Below are positions 53,707-62,379 of a stretch of DNA of 64,000 bases, piece after piece. The notes under the pieces are model-generated. The model searched no databases, was not told where the DNA came from, and saw nothing but the letters and a program-made list of their open reading frames with translations. Both the position numbers and the translations under genes were made by a program. The first letter of the stretch is position 1, and every line of letters begins with the position of its first letter. Origin of the DNA: Melioribacteraceae bacterium (GTDB taxonomy: Bacteria; Bacteroidota; Ignavibacteria; Ignavibacteriales; Melioribacteraceae); the NCBI GenBank assembly GCA_019638015.1, contig JAHBUP010000001.1, positions 372,001-436,000 on the forward strand, given 5' to 3'.

Positions 53707-55038
53707 ATGATCAAAAAAATATTTGGCGGTTCAAGAACTTTCTATTTCTCATTAGCGGCAACAACTGTACTTGTGGCTAGTGTTTTGTTAATTATGTTTT
53801 TTTATGGGTTTGGAATATTTGATTATACCCCCACAGTACGAAAAATCTATTTTGCCGATAATATCTCACCAACCCATAGGTACCTCATCAATAAGTTTAA
53901 TCAATTGCATAAAGATAAAATTGAAGTTGTGCCAATTGATTTACCTTTCGAAAAATTCAGTACAAATGAACGAAAGGAATTATTAATTAGATATCTAAGA
54001 AGTAAAAGTGATAGAATTGATATTTTCTCCGTTGATCATATTTGGGTTCCCCGGTTTGCGAAATGGACTGAGCCCCTTGATAAATACTTAACTCCAAAGG
54101 AAAAAAATGAGTTAAATGAGAGAGTTTTACAGACCTGTTATTTCCAGAATAAATTAGTTGCCATTCCTCTCTACTTTGATATTTCACTTCTATACTATAA
54201 TAATGAACAAATTAATAAACTTCCAAATGCCCTCGCGTTGAAGTCAGAAATTAATAATTTTATTACCTGGGAACGGTTTATAGAACTTTCGACAGAAATG
54301 AAGAAATCCAATAAGCCAGTATATATTTTCCCCGCGGACGATTATGAAGGACTGATGTGCAGTTTTATTGAATTGCTTCACAGCCAGAATGGAAATCTCT
54401 TTGATGCCGATTCAGTTAATCTGCAAACTGAAAAAGCTGTAAAATCACTTCAACTTCTTGTTGATTTGGTAAACAAGTATAAAATTACACCACCATCTGT
54501 TCTTTCATATCGTGAATCGGAAAGTTATTTTCAATTTATAAATGATGGTGGATATTTTTTGCGAGGTTGGACCGGGCTTCATGTATGGTATAAGAACAAT
54601 ATCAAAGATGAGGATGTTCGTGCTGAATATAATTTTGCGCCAATGCCTCACTTAAAAGGAAGTAAACCTGCAAGTGTAATTGGTGGCTGGAATTTGATGC
54701 TTTCAAAACAATCTACCAAAAAAAATGAAGCTGCCGAGTTTATTAAATTTTTGATAAGTGAAGAATCACAAATTGAAATGTTTGAAAAGGGGGGCTATCT
54801 ACCCGTAATAAACAGTCTTTTTGATAATGATAAATTCATCAGCAGAAACCCCGAGATTAACCATTATAAAAAAATAATTGAAACGGGAGTTAACCGGCCA
54901 TTCTCAGAAAAGTATACAAGATGCTCCGACGTTATCGCGCATTATCTCAATCAAGCAATAAAAAAGGAAATTACTGTTAAAGAAGCGTTGGCAACCGCCG
55001 AGAGAGTTATAAATTCGGGCCAATTTTTTATTAAATAA
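53707..55038 (+). CDS. Membrane-anchored family 1 extracellular solute-binding protein
   Basis: The 443-residue protein has an N-terminal membrane helix (FYFSLAATTVLVASVLLIMFFYGF) without a lipobox Cys, then a solute-binding fold of the sugar-ABC type (KVVPIDLPFEKF-like start, DIFSVDHIWVPRFAKWTEPLDKYL, IPLYFDISLLYYNNE, FLRGWTGLHVW, APMPHLKGSKPASVIGGWNLMLSKQS). No ABC permease lies nearby. Instead a membrane kinase follows after two bases and an NtrC-type regulator after it. I infer that this protein presents a bound sugar to the kinase, giving a three-part sensing system. Confidence 0.85.
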   Translation: MIKKIFGGSRTFYFSLAATTVLVASVLLIMFFYGFGIFDYTPTVRKIYFADNISPTHRYLINKFNQLHKDKIEVVPIDLPFEKFSTNERKELLIRYLRSKSDRIDIFSVDHIWVPRFAKWTEPLDKYLTPKEKNELNERVLQTCYFQNKLVAIPLYFDISLLYYNNEQINKLPNALALKSEINNFITWERFIELSTEMKKSNKPVYIFPADDYEGLMCSFIELLHSQNGNLFDADSVNLQTEKAVKSLQLLVDLVNKYKITPPSVLSYRESESYFQFINDGGYFLRGWTGLHVWYKNNIKDEDVRAEYNFAPMPHLKGSKPASVIGGWNLMLSKQSTKKNEAAEFIKFLISEESQIEMFEKGGYLPVINSLFDNDKFISRNPEINHYKKIIETGVNRPFSEKYTRCSDVIAHYLNQAIKKEITVKEALATAERVINSGQFFIK

Positions 55039-55040
55039 TT

Positions 55041-56522
55041 ATGCAAAACAAAAATTCATTTTTCGAAAATTTTAAAAAGTATCACTTTGAATTCAAGCAT
55101 TTAACTGTACTTTTTATAGGATTAATTATTCTGCAGCTTGTACTCTCCTTTGTGCATAAAGCATCACTGAGGCACTTTGCCGACAACACACAAGAATGGT
55201 TTCAAAAAAATTCAGCTGAACGTTTGGCTAACCTTAGCACAACAACAATAGAATTGATGCTCGAAACAAAAAGATTAAGCATGACCAATAGTGAAACCGA
55301 TAAACGCAGAATAACACAATTTTTTGATATAATTCTTAATCAGCAAATTTTGCAGCAAAATGTTGAAGAAATATGTTTATTAATTTCTGATGGGGATAAT
55401 ACTTACGCAATTGATGACGGAAGAGTTTTATATTCATTTATCTATTCAAAAAAAATTGAACAAACTAATGGTTCGGCGAGGCATAAAAATGCGCTTAAAC
55501 TTTATAATTCAATAAAAAATGAACTTGAGCAGAATGAACAAATAATTAATATTCTTAGCGATAAGCAGACCTATCATATTTTTGTGCCGTTTGTTCCACA
55601 TGGCGAATTTATGGGCGCATTTTATATGAGGAATACAGCGGATGTTTCTTTTATCCAAAAAGAAATCATTACCAATTATGAAGAAACCTCATTAATCTAC
55701 TCCGCGTTATTTCTCCTTGGTTTGTTATCGATGTACTATATTTCCACATATACAGTTAAAGAAAGAGATGAAACCCAGCAGCTTCTTTTAAAGGAACATG
55801 AAACTCATATTAAAGAACAGATTGATCATGCCAAAGAAGCACTTTTTACCAAAAGAATTTATCATACAAATCATAAAGCCGAAAAGGTAATGGGATTTAT
55901 TAAAGATGATTTAAGAAGTCTAACTAAGGAAAATACGGAAGAAATTAAATATCGCGTTACCCGCTATTCTAATTTTATTTCCAGAGTTATTTATGATATG
56001 AAATGGTATGATCCACCAATTCAGACAGTCAGGAATCAAGCCTTTAATACTGATCTAAATGAGGTAATTAGATTTTTAGTTGAAAATATTTTTAATAGAA
56101 CTGCTCGCAAATCAGATTCGTTCGATATTCAGCTGGTGCTTGATCCGGCTGTACCTATACTTAAAATTAATGAATTTGTTATTTGGGAAATTCTTGAACC
56201 AATAATTCAAAACAGTATTGACCATGGCGGCGATAAGAATATCAAAATTATAATATCAACACTTTTCTCGGAAACCGAAAAAAACACGAAACTTATAATT
56301 GAAGATAATGGGGTGGGGATCAGTGATGAGCTCTTACAGGAAGATGAGCATGGTATTAAAAAATTGTTTCTTGAAAATGTAACAACAAAGCCGGGAACGC
56401 CTTCAAGCGGCTATGGCTGTTATATTGCTTACGAAATAGCAAAACAGAGATGCGGCTGGTCAATTGATGTCGAGAATAAAGTGGGCGGGGGTTGCAGTTT
56501 TACTTTTACAATTCCTCATTAA
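55041..56522 (+). CDS. Membrane sensor histidine kinase of the solute-binding triad
   Basis: The 493-residue kinase has membrane helices at about 20-40 (HLTVLFIGLIILQLVLSFVH) and 215-235 (IYSALFLLGLLSMYYIST), with a periplasmic domain of about 170 residues between them. The DHp region is divergent: RIYHTNHKAEKVMGFIKDDLRSL near residue 272 holds the candidate phospho-His. The ATPase part is intact (EILEPIIQNSIDHGG, DNGVGI, SSGYGCYIAYEIAK). It is bracketed by the solute-binding protein gene and the regulator gene, which starts 11 bases after its stop. The predicted signal is a bound glycan. Confidence 0.85.
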   Translation: MQNKNSFFENFKKYHFEFKHLTVLFIGLIILQLVLSFVHKASLRHFADNTQEWFQKNSAERLANLSTTTIELMLETKRLSMTNSETDKRRITQFFDIILNQQILQQNVEEICLLISDGDNTYAIDDGRVLYSFIYSKKIEQTNGSARHKNALKLYNSIKNELEQNEQIINILSDKQTYHIFVPFVPHGEFMGAFYMRNTADVSFIQKEIITNYEETSLIYSALFLLGLLSMYYISTYTVKERDETQQLLLKEHETHIKEQIDHAKEALFTKRIYHTNHKAEKVMGFIKDDLRSLTKENTEEIKYRVTRYSNFISRVIYDMKWYDPPIQTVRNQAFNTDLNEVIRFLVENIFNRTARKSDSFDIQLVLDPAVPILKINEFVIWEILEPIIQNSIDHGGDKNIKIIISTLFSETEKNTKLIIEDNGVGISDELLQEDEHGIKKLFLENVTTKPGTPSSGYGCYIAYEIAKQRCGWSIDVENKVGGGCSFTFTIPH

Positions 56523-56533
56523 CAGGAGTAAGA

Positions 56534-57991
56534 ATGAATCAGAGCGAAGTAATTAAAATATTACTGATAGAAGATGAAGATTTTGATATGCGCCGGGTTG
56601 AAAATACTATTAAACCATTTAGCAATAGAATTAAAATTATAGATGTAGTTTCCGACGGCAAATCTGCACTTGAACTGCTGACATTAAATAAAAACGCATA
56701 CCATGTAATAATAATGGATTATCAATTAGCGGGCGGTTTGAGGGGAGAACAGTTAATTAAAAAAATAAAGGATATTGATCAAACACTGCAGATAATTGTA
56801 ATAACTAAAATGACAGTTAACATCGCTGATTATGCATTTGCACAGAATCTTATTGAAGCCGGGGCATTTTGGTACTGTACTAAATATCCTGGAGATATTG
56901 AAGATTATATTTATCAGCCGACCGATTTTATCATGTCGATAATTAACGCCTATGAACGGAAAAAATTGATGAAGGATAAGCAAAGATCAAATCAGAAACT
57001 GGACCGGAATATAGAAGAGATATTGTCAAGTAAAACTATAATTGGAAATTCTGAAGCTGTAAAAAGTTTGCGGGCTCAAATAGAAAAGTATGCGAACAGT
57101 CAAGCACCTATATTAATTACCGGCTCGAGCGGAACGGGAAAGGAATTAATCGCTTATAATTTACATTACACCGGCAAAAGAAAATATGAGAATTTTGTAG
57201 CAATCAACTGCGGCGGTATTCCTGATCAATTAATAGAAAGTGAATTATTCGGTTATGAAAAAGGCGCGTTTACTGGAGCCGATAAAAGTAAGCCCGGTTT
57301 ATTTGAACAAGCTAATAATGGCACCGTATTTCTGGATGAAATTTCTGAATTGCCAATCACAGCTCAAGTTAAATTGCTCCGAGTTCTTCAGGAAGGTGAA
57401 GTTGAAAAATTAGGCAGAACCGAAAAAATAAAAGTAAATGTTCGCATAATTTCCGCTACAAATAGAAGTCTTGAAACCGAGGTAAAAGAAAAACGATTTC
57501 GCGAAGATCTATATTATAGGTTGAATGTTGTTCCGATACATGTACCTCTTTTATGCAATAGAAAAGAAGATATATTTTATTTAATTGATCATTTTATGAA
57601 TCAATATGCAATTGATATGGGTAAAGAACCGCCAGTAATAACTGAAGAAGCTCTTAGTTATTTATCAAATTATGAATGGCCCGGAAATATTCGTGAATTA
57701 AAAAATCTTGTTCAGCGATTGCTCTTCTTCGATGAAAAAGTAATCGATTTCAGAATTATTGAAACCGCGCTTGGTAGAAAGATTAATGATCCAAATATTA
57801 ATACTGCAGATGGCGTTAGTTTTAATAATCAAGATGGAATTCAATCATTAAAAAACATGGAAAGAAGTTTTCGTGAAAAGTATTTTAGATTTGTTCGCCA
57901 ACGCTCGGAGTCGGATGCAGAAGCGGCAAAAAAACTTGGATTAGCTCCTCCGAATTATTCAAGAATGTGCAAAGAACTTGGATTAAGATAG
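56534..57991 (+). CDS. NtrC-family sigma-54 activator (REC-AAA+-HTH)
   Basis: The ATG at 56534 with AGGAG upstream gives 485 residues; an ATG at 56492 overlaps the kinase and does not match the receiver start. The receiver ([20 protein letters not shown], acceptor in [11 protein letters not shown]) is followed by the AAA+ domain ([38 protein letters not shown] with an intact GAFTGA loop, and [24 protein letters not shown]). The C-terminal Fis-like helix-turn-helix is [27 protein letters not shown]. It should activate sigma-54 promoters; two such candidates lie just downstream. Confidence 0.95.
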   Translation: MNQSEVIKILLIEDEDFDMRRVENTIKPFSNRIKIIDVVSDGKSALELLTLNKNAYHVIIMDYQLAGGLRGEQLIKKIKDIDQTLQIIVITKMTVNIADYAFAQNLIEAGAFWYCTKYPGDIEDYIYQPTDFIMSIINAYERKKLMKDKQRSNQKLDRNIEEILSSKTIIGNSEAVKSLRAQIEKYANSQAPILITGSSGTGKELIAYNLHYTGKRKYENFVAINCGGIPDQLIESELFGYEKGAFTGADKSKPGLFEQANNGTVFLDEISELPITAQVKLLRVLQEGEVEKLGRTEKIKVNVRIISATNRSLETEVKEKRFREDLYYRLNVVPIHVPLLCNRKEDIFYLIDHFMNQYAIDMGKEPPVITEEALSYLSNYEWPGNIRELKNLVQRLLFFDEKVIDFRIIETALGRKINDPNINTADGVSFNNQDGIQSLKNMERSFREKYFRFVRQRSESDAEAAKKLGLAPPNYSRMCKELGLR

Positions 57992-58013
57992 TACACTTAT
58001 CAAAATAATAACG

Positions 58014-58040
58014 AGGAGTTATAATTCTTATAACTCCTTT
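58014..58040 (+). terminator. Hairpin after the NtrC-type gene
   Basis: AGGAGTTATAA-TTC-TTATAACTCCT is a perfect 11-pair stem with a three-base loop (58014-58038), ending in TT and then AAATT. The short T-tract makes it a weak intrinsic terminator, but it cleanly separates the regulator from the GH2 promoter. Confidence 0.65.
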
Positions 58041-58104
58041 AAATTACACTCAACTGCAATCTATTAAAACTCTCAATAATCAATCATTTTAAACTCTTTA
58101 AAAC

Positions 58105-58120
58105 TGGTATCGTTTTTGAA
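58105..58120 (+). promoter_or_regulatory. Sigma-54-like promoter of the GH2 gene
   Basis: TGGTAT-N5-TTGAA has the correct spacing and the invariant GG; the -12 doublet is GA, not GC. The motif TGGTATC(G/A)TTTTTGA is repeated almost identically 2.5 kb on, before the symporter gene. An NtrC-type activator is encoded just upstream. The predicted start is about 25 bases before the ATG at 58156. Confidence 0.55.
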
Positions 58121-58155
58121 ACGCATATCAGCCATCCAAAATATATGGGCATTAC

Positions 58156-60564
58156 ATGAATCAAAATTTTAATACTAAACTTATTTTAATCATTTCATTA
58201 GTCTGTTTTCATTGTTTCAATATTGTAAATGCACAAACAGCGACATTAGAATCATCACTTAAATTTATTGAAATAGCTGGAACGCAAGTTCCCTACCAAA
58301 ACAATATTCCTCTTCCCACATTCGAAAAACAAAAAAAACGGGTTACAATTGATCTTGCCGGCGAGTGGAAAAAATTAAGATTCACCGCAAACGACAATTA
58401 TTCGTTAGCAAAAAGAGATTTTACAGGAATTACAAATCTCGAAAATGAAGCAGCGAATAGACATCTTCCAGATTTTGATGATTCGTCATGGGAAACTAAA
58501 ACTTTACCAGGTGTTGAGAATAAATTAAATGAAGCTACTAAAGCCCCCGAGTTTTATAATGATGGAATTTGGTATAGAAAAAAAATTGAGGTAGGTGCCG
58601 ACTATAAAGACAGTTTTGTAAAACTAATGTTCTACTCGGTAAATTATGTTTGTGATGTTTGGGTAAATGGGAAGTATGCTGGTTACCATGAAGGGGGCTA
58701 CACTCCTTTCGCGTTCAATATTTCATCTCTTCTAAATTATGGTTCATCCAATACTATTGCTATCCGTGTTGATAATATTGCGTGGAACTCTCGTAAAGAT
58801 ATTGTGCCTTATACAATCCCCGATTGGTTTAATTATGCCGGGGTAATTCATGATCTCTATCTTGAAATATCAAATCCGGTTAATGTAACCAGAGCAAATA
58901 CCGTTACAAAAAGCATAGATGGAAATGTAGAGACATCAATTTATTTATATAATTCCGGGGAGGGATCTTCTCAAGTTAATGCAGTTATTAATGTATATGA
59001 AGCAGATATCAATGCCAACAATATTCAATCGGAATTTGCTGACGATATTTTGGGTAGTGAAGTATTCTTTTCCGGCGTTGCGCAGTCTCAAATAAGTATT
59101 GATAAAAACAGCAGTGCTGTTTGGAAGACAAATATTCAAATACCAAATCCCAAACTTTGGTCAATGAAATCCCCCGATCTATATATATTAAAAGTTACAT
59201 TGAAAAATGGAGATGAAATTATTGATGAGTATTATACTCAGTTTGGTGTTAGAAAGGTTGAATTAAAGGATGGTAGATTTTTATTAAATAATAGAATTTG
59301 GTTTTTAACCGGAGCCGCACGGCATGAGGAGCATCCTTCTTATGGAAGAAGTGTGCCCAAACATATAATTTTTTCTGATCTTCAAACAATCAAAGATCTA
59401 AATGTTCTGTATCTCAGAACATCCCATTATCCAAATCATCCATATACTTATCTTATATCTGACCGGCTTGGTTTAGCCGTTATGGAAGAAATACCGGTTT
59501 ATTGGTTTGATACGGCGGACGCGTGGAAAATACAGAATGAACAACGCAAAATACATTTGCAGATGTTCAGAGAAATGGCATTTAAAGATTTTAACCGCCC
59601 CTCTGTTATTATGTGGAGTGCCTCAAACGAATGCCTCGAAGTTCCGAACAGAAAAATATTTCACCAAATGGTGAGTGATGATATTAAAAACAATTATTTC
59701 GATGGAAGAATATTAACACAATCGGCGGCGGCCGATAGACCCGGCCCATCGGATGATTCACAAAATCCATTGGATGCCGCGGGATGGACAATGTATTTTG
59801 GAATATTTCATAAGTATAATGCTATACAGCCAAAACTCACCGAAGCATTTGGGGGAACATTTTCATTTTTAAATAATGCTAAAACCGCTTTCCCAAATAA
59901 ACCTATTATTGCTACAGAATTTGGGTATTGGTCATCAGAAAATAATTCAAGTGAAAGCGATCAGACTTACATATTTAATGAAACATTCAGAGCATTTAAA
60001 TTTCATGCGCCTTATAACGATGCCGGTCAACCCCAATCTTTAGGTAATTTATTTGGAATAACCTGGTGGTGTGTATTCGATTGGTATCAATATAAAACTA
60101 ATGGATGGCAAACAATGGGTTTAATTTCAATGGATCGAAAAACCGTTAAGCCGGTTGCCACAGCATTAAAAAGTTCATATCTGCCCTATTTTAGTAAGGA
60201 AGGATTGTTGGTTGATATTAAAAATGATGATCAAAAGTTACCCACACAATTTAGTTTGGATCAGAATTATCCAAATCCCTTTAATCCGGAAACAACAATA
60301 AGTTATCAGCTCTCGGAAGCAAGTCATGTTAGTTTAAAAGTATATGATTTATTAGGAAGAGAAGTAATGGTTTTAGTAAATGAATTCAAACAACCGGGAG
60401 TTTATAATGTAAAATTCAAAATTAATAATGTAGAACAGAACTCTTCACACTATACTTTTACCCGCAATGGGCGGACAAGCTCTACACTATCTTCCGGCGT
60501 TTACTTTTACCGACTTGATGCCGGAAATTTTTCATCTGTTAAAAAAATGATTTTGATGAAGTGA
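58156..60564 (+). CDS. Secreted GH2-family glycoside hydrolase with T9SS tail
   Basis: The 802-residue protein has a signal peptide (ILIISLVCFHCFNIVNAQ). The GH2 sugar-binding domain (DFDDSSWETKTLPGV, GIWYRKKIEV, VWVNGKYAGYHEGGYTPF) is followed by the Ig-like domain and the catalytic barrel, with acid/base Glu492 in MWSASNECLE and candidate nucleophile Glu588 in IATEFGYWS. GH2 enzymes act on beta-galactosides, mannosides or glucuronides; the exact sugar is not fixed. A T9SS type A domain (NYPNPFNPETTISY to MILMK) ends it. That domain has an extra segment of about 20 residues before LSSGVYFYRL. A sigma-54-like promoter lies upstream. Confidence 0.93.
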   Translation: MNQNFNTKLILIISLVCFHCFNIVNAQTATLESSLKFIEIAGTQVPYQNNIPLPTFEKQKKRVTIDLAGEWKKLRFTANDNYSLAKRDFTGITNLENEAANRHLPDFDDSSWETKTLPGVENKLNEATKAPEFYNDGIWYRKKIEVGADYKDSFVKLMFYSVNYVCDVWVNGKYAGYHEGGYTPFAFNISSLLNYGSSNTIAIRVDNIAWNSRKDIVPYTIPDWFNYAGVIHDLYLEISNPVNVTRANTVTKSIDGNVETSIYLYNSGEGSSQVNAVINVYEADINANNIQSEFADDILGSEVFFSGVAQSQISIDKNSSAVWKTNIQIPNPKLWSMKSPDLYILKVTLKNGDEIIDEYYTQFGVRKVELKDGRFLLNNRIWFLTGAARHEEHPSYGRSVPKHIIFSDLQTIKDLNVLYLRTSHYPNHPYTYLISDRLGLAVMEEIPVYWFDTADAWKIQNEQRKIHLQMFREMAFKDFNRPSVIMWSASNECLEVPNRKIFHQMVSDDIKNNYFDGRILTQSAAADRPGPSDDSQNPLDAAGWTMYFGIFHKYNAIQPKLTEAFGGTFSFLNNAKTAFPNKPIIATEFGYWSSENNSSESDQTYIFNETFRAFKFHAPYNDAGQPQSLGNLFGITWWCVFDWYQYKTNGWQTMGLISMDRKTVKPVATALKSSYLPYFSKEGLLVDIKNDDQKLPTQFSLDQNYPNPFNPETTISYQLSEASHVSLKVYDLLGREVMVLVNEFKQPGVYNVKFKINNVEQNSSHYTFTRNGRTSSTLSSGVYFYRLDAGNFSSVKKMILMK

Positions 60565-60663
60565 GTTATAAAATTTATAAGTGATTAGTTATCAAATTAA
60601 TAAGTGACCGGTACACCCCTCCTACATTTATTAGAAATCGCAATATTTTGAGAATGTTTAAAG

Positions 60664-60679
60664 TGGTATCATTTTTGAC
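60664..60679 (+). promoter_or_regulatory. Sigma-54-like promoter of the symporter gene
   Basis: TGGTAT-N5-TTGAC, with GG and the same spacing and flanks as the element at 58105. Transcription would start near 60689-60691, leaving almost no leader before the ATG at 60693. That is odd and may mean a later start codon (for example a downstream Met) or a near-leaderless message. Confidence 0.5.
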
Positions 60680-60692
60680 GAAATAACGCCCT

Positions 60693-62309
60693 ATGAATAA
60701 TTCCATCACATTTTTAGATGCTATAGTTTTGTTTCTCTTTGTGGTTGCTACTTTAGCAATCGGACTGTATGTCAAAAGTAGCGATAAAAATATCAAAGAT
60801 TATTTTCTGGCCGGTCGGAAATTAGGATGGTTCGCAATTGGAATTTCTCTTTTTGCATCGAATATATCTAGTGAGCACTTTATTGGTCTCGCCGGTGGTG
60901 GAGCCTCCCGCGGATTGGCAGTTGCTCAATTTGAATTGATAGCAATCTTCTTTCTCGTTTTATTAGGATGGATTATTGTTCCTATTTATTGGCAGTCGGG
61001 TATCTCAACAATTCCACAGTTTATTGGTGAAAGATTCGACGCTTCCAACAGAAAATTTCTTTCCGGTTTATCCATATTCAGCTATATAGTAACAAAGGTA
61101 TTGGTAACATTATTTGCCGGTGGAATTTTGCTCAATCACATTTTTGGATGGAGCATCTTTACCTCATCAATTTTAATAATATTAATTACCGGCATTTATA
61201 CTTTAATAGGCGGCTTTTCTTCTGTAATAAGAACCCAAGTATTTCATGGAATACTTTTAATAGTTGGCGCCGTTTTGTTAACTGCGTTTGGATATGCTGA
61301 GGTTGGAGGTATTCAAGGATTAAGAGAAAAAATACCCGCTGAATTATTTCAAATGTTTAAATCTGCAGACGATCCCGATTTCCCCTGGACAGGGATTATT
61401 TTTGGAGCTCCAATTATTGCTTTCTGGTATTGGTGCGCTGATCATTATATGCTTCAGAGAATTCTATCTGCAAGATCGGTTGAAGATGCACGTACCGGAA
61501 CAATTATAACTTCATTCTTAAAAATATTACCACTATTTATATTGGTTCTTCCCGGTTTGTTTGCAGTAGCACTTTTCCCCGGAATTAAAGGGGATGAAGC
61601 TTATCCGTTATTAGTATCTAGCGAAATTCTTCCAAGCGGAGTAAAAGGATTGGTGATAGCGGGATTTTTAGCCGCTATTATGTCATCACTTTCAACTTCA
61701 TTTAACAGTATCGCTTCATTATATACTATCGATTTTTACCAGCCAAAACATCCGGATGCTTCAGAAGTTAAATTAGTTTTTATTGGAAGAATGGCAACCA
61801 TAGCTGTCGTTTTTGTTATTGTGTTGATGGTGCCATTTATCAAATTGATGAATTCTCATATTTATCTGTTTCTTCAAAGCACACAAGCATTTATTAGCGC
61901 TCCCATTGCCGTTATATTTCTTTTCAGCTTCATTAATACAAAAGTAAGTGCTAAGAGCGCATTAATAGGTATGATAGTTGGTGAGGCAATTGGTCTATCA
62001 CGATTTCTACTTGAATTATTTTATAACTCTGGTTTCACCTTGAATCCAATTTTCAACTCATTTGTAAGCATTAATTATCTCCACTTCACAATATTTTTAT
62101 TTCTCTTTACCTCAGTACTTATTATGATTTTAAATTACGTGTTTCATGTTGGTAAGGAATTTTCAATTACTACACTAAAATTTAAATACAGCGGATTTTT
62201 TATTTCTATAAATAAAAATTTTATAAATACACAAAAGAGTATTAAACAAGCGTTATTCTCTTTTTTTATTCTTTTAGTGACTTTGAGTTTGTGGTACATG
62301 TTTGTTTAA
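60693..62309 (+). CDS. Sodium/solute symporter (SSS family)
   Basis: The 538-residue membrane protein has about 14 hydrophobic segments and the SSS motifs: DYFLAGRKLGWFAIGISLFASNISSEHFIGLAGGG, ISTIPQFIGERFDASNRKFLSG, GGFSSVIRTQVFHGILLIVGAVL and AGFLAAIMSSLSTSFNSIASLYTIDFYQP. SglT-type members carry sugars with Na+. Being next to a GH2 hydrolase, and sharing its promoter motif, it likely takes up the products. A 70-base gap then separates it from the carbohydrate-binding-like gene. Confidence 0.94.
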   Translation: MNNSITFLDAIVLFLFVVATLAIGLYVKSSDKNIKDYFLAGRKLGWFAIGISLFASNISSEHFIGLAGGGASRGLAVAQFELIAIFFLVLLGWIIVPIYWQSGISTIPQFIGERFDASNRKFLSGLSIFSYIVTKVLVTLFAGGILLNHIFGWSIFTSSILIILITGIYTLIGGFSSVIRTQVFHGILLIVGAVLLTAFGYAEVGGIQGLREKIPAELFQMFKSADDPDFPWTGIIFGAPIIAFWYWCADHYMLQRILSARSVEDARTGTIITSFLKILPLFILVLPGLFAVALFPGIKGDEAYPLLVSSEILPSGVKGLVIAGFLAAIMSSLSTSFNSIASLYTIDFYQPKHPDASEVKLVFIGRMATIAVVFVIVLMVPFIKLMNSHIYLFLQSTQAFISAPIAVIFLFSFINTKVSAKSALIGMIVGEAIGLSRFLLELFYNSGFTLNPIFNSFVSINYLHFTIFLFLFTSVLIMILNYVFHVGKEFSITTLKFKYSGFFISINKNFINTQKSIKQALFSFFILLVTLSLWYMFV

Positions 62310-62379
62310 AGATTATTCGGGAAATCTTAAAACAAAGGGCACTTAAATAATAGAACCAACTAAAATAATAGGAGGCATC

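Noticed and set aside
53862..53870. GCCGATAA resembling a sigma-28 -10 element
   Set aside because: It lies inside the solute-binding protein gene and has no TAAA 15 bases upstream. Similar GCCGATAA hits at about 45018 (amtB), 57280 (NtrC-type gene) and 62553 are likewise in genes without a -35 element.
58039..58104. AAACTCT direct repeats as activator sites for the GH2 promoter
   Set aside because: The repeats are short and irregular, and no matching copy lies before the symporter gene, so a shared activator site is not supported.
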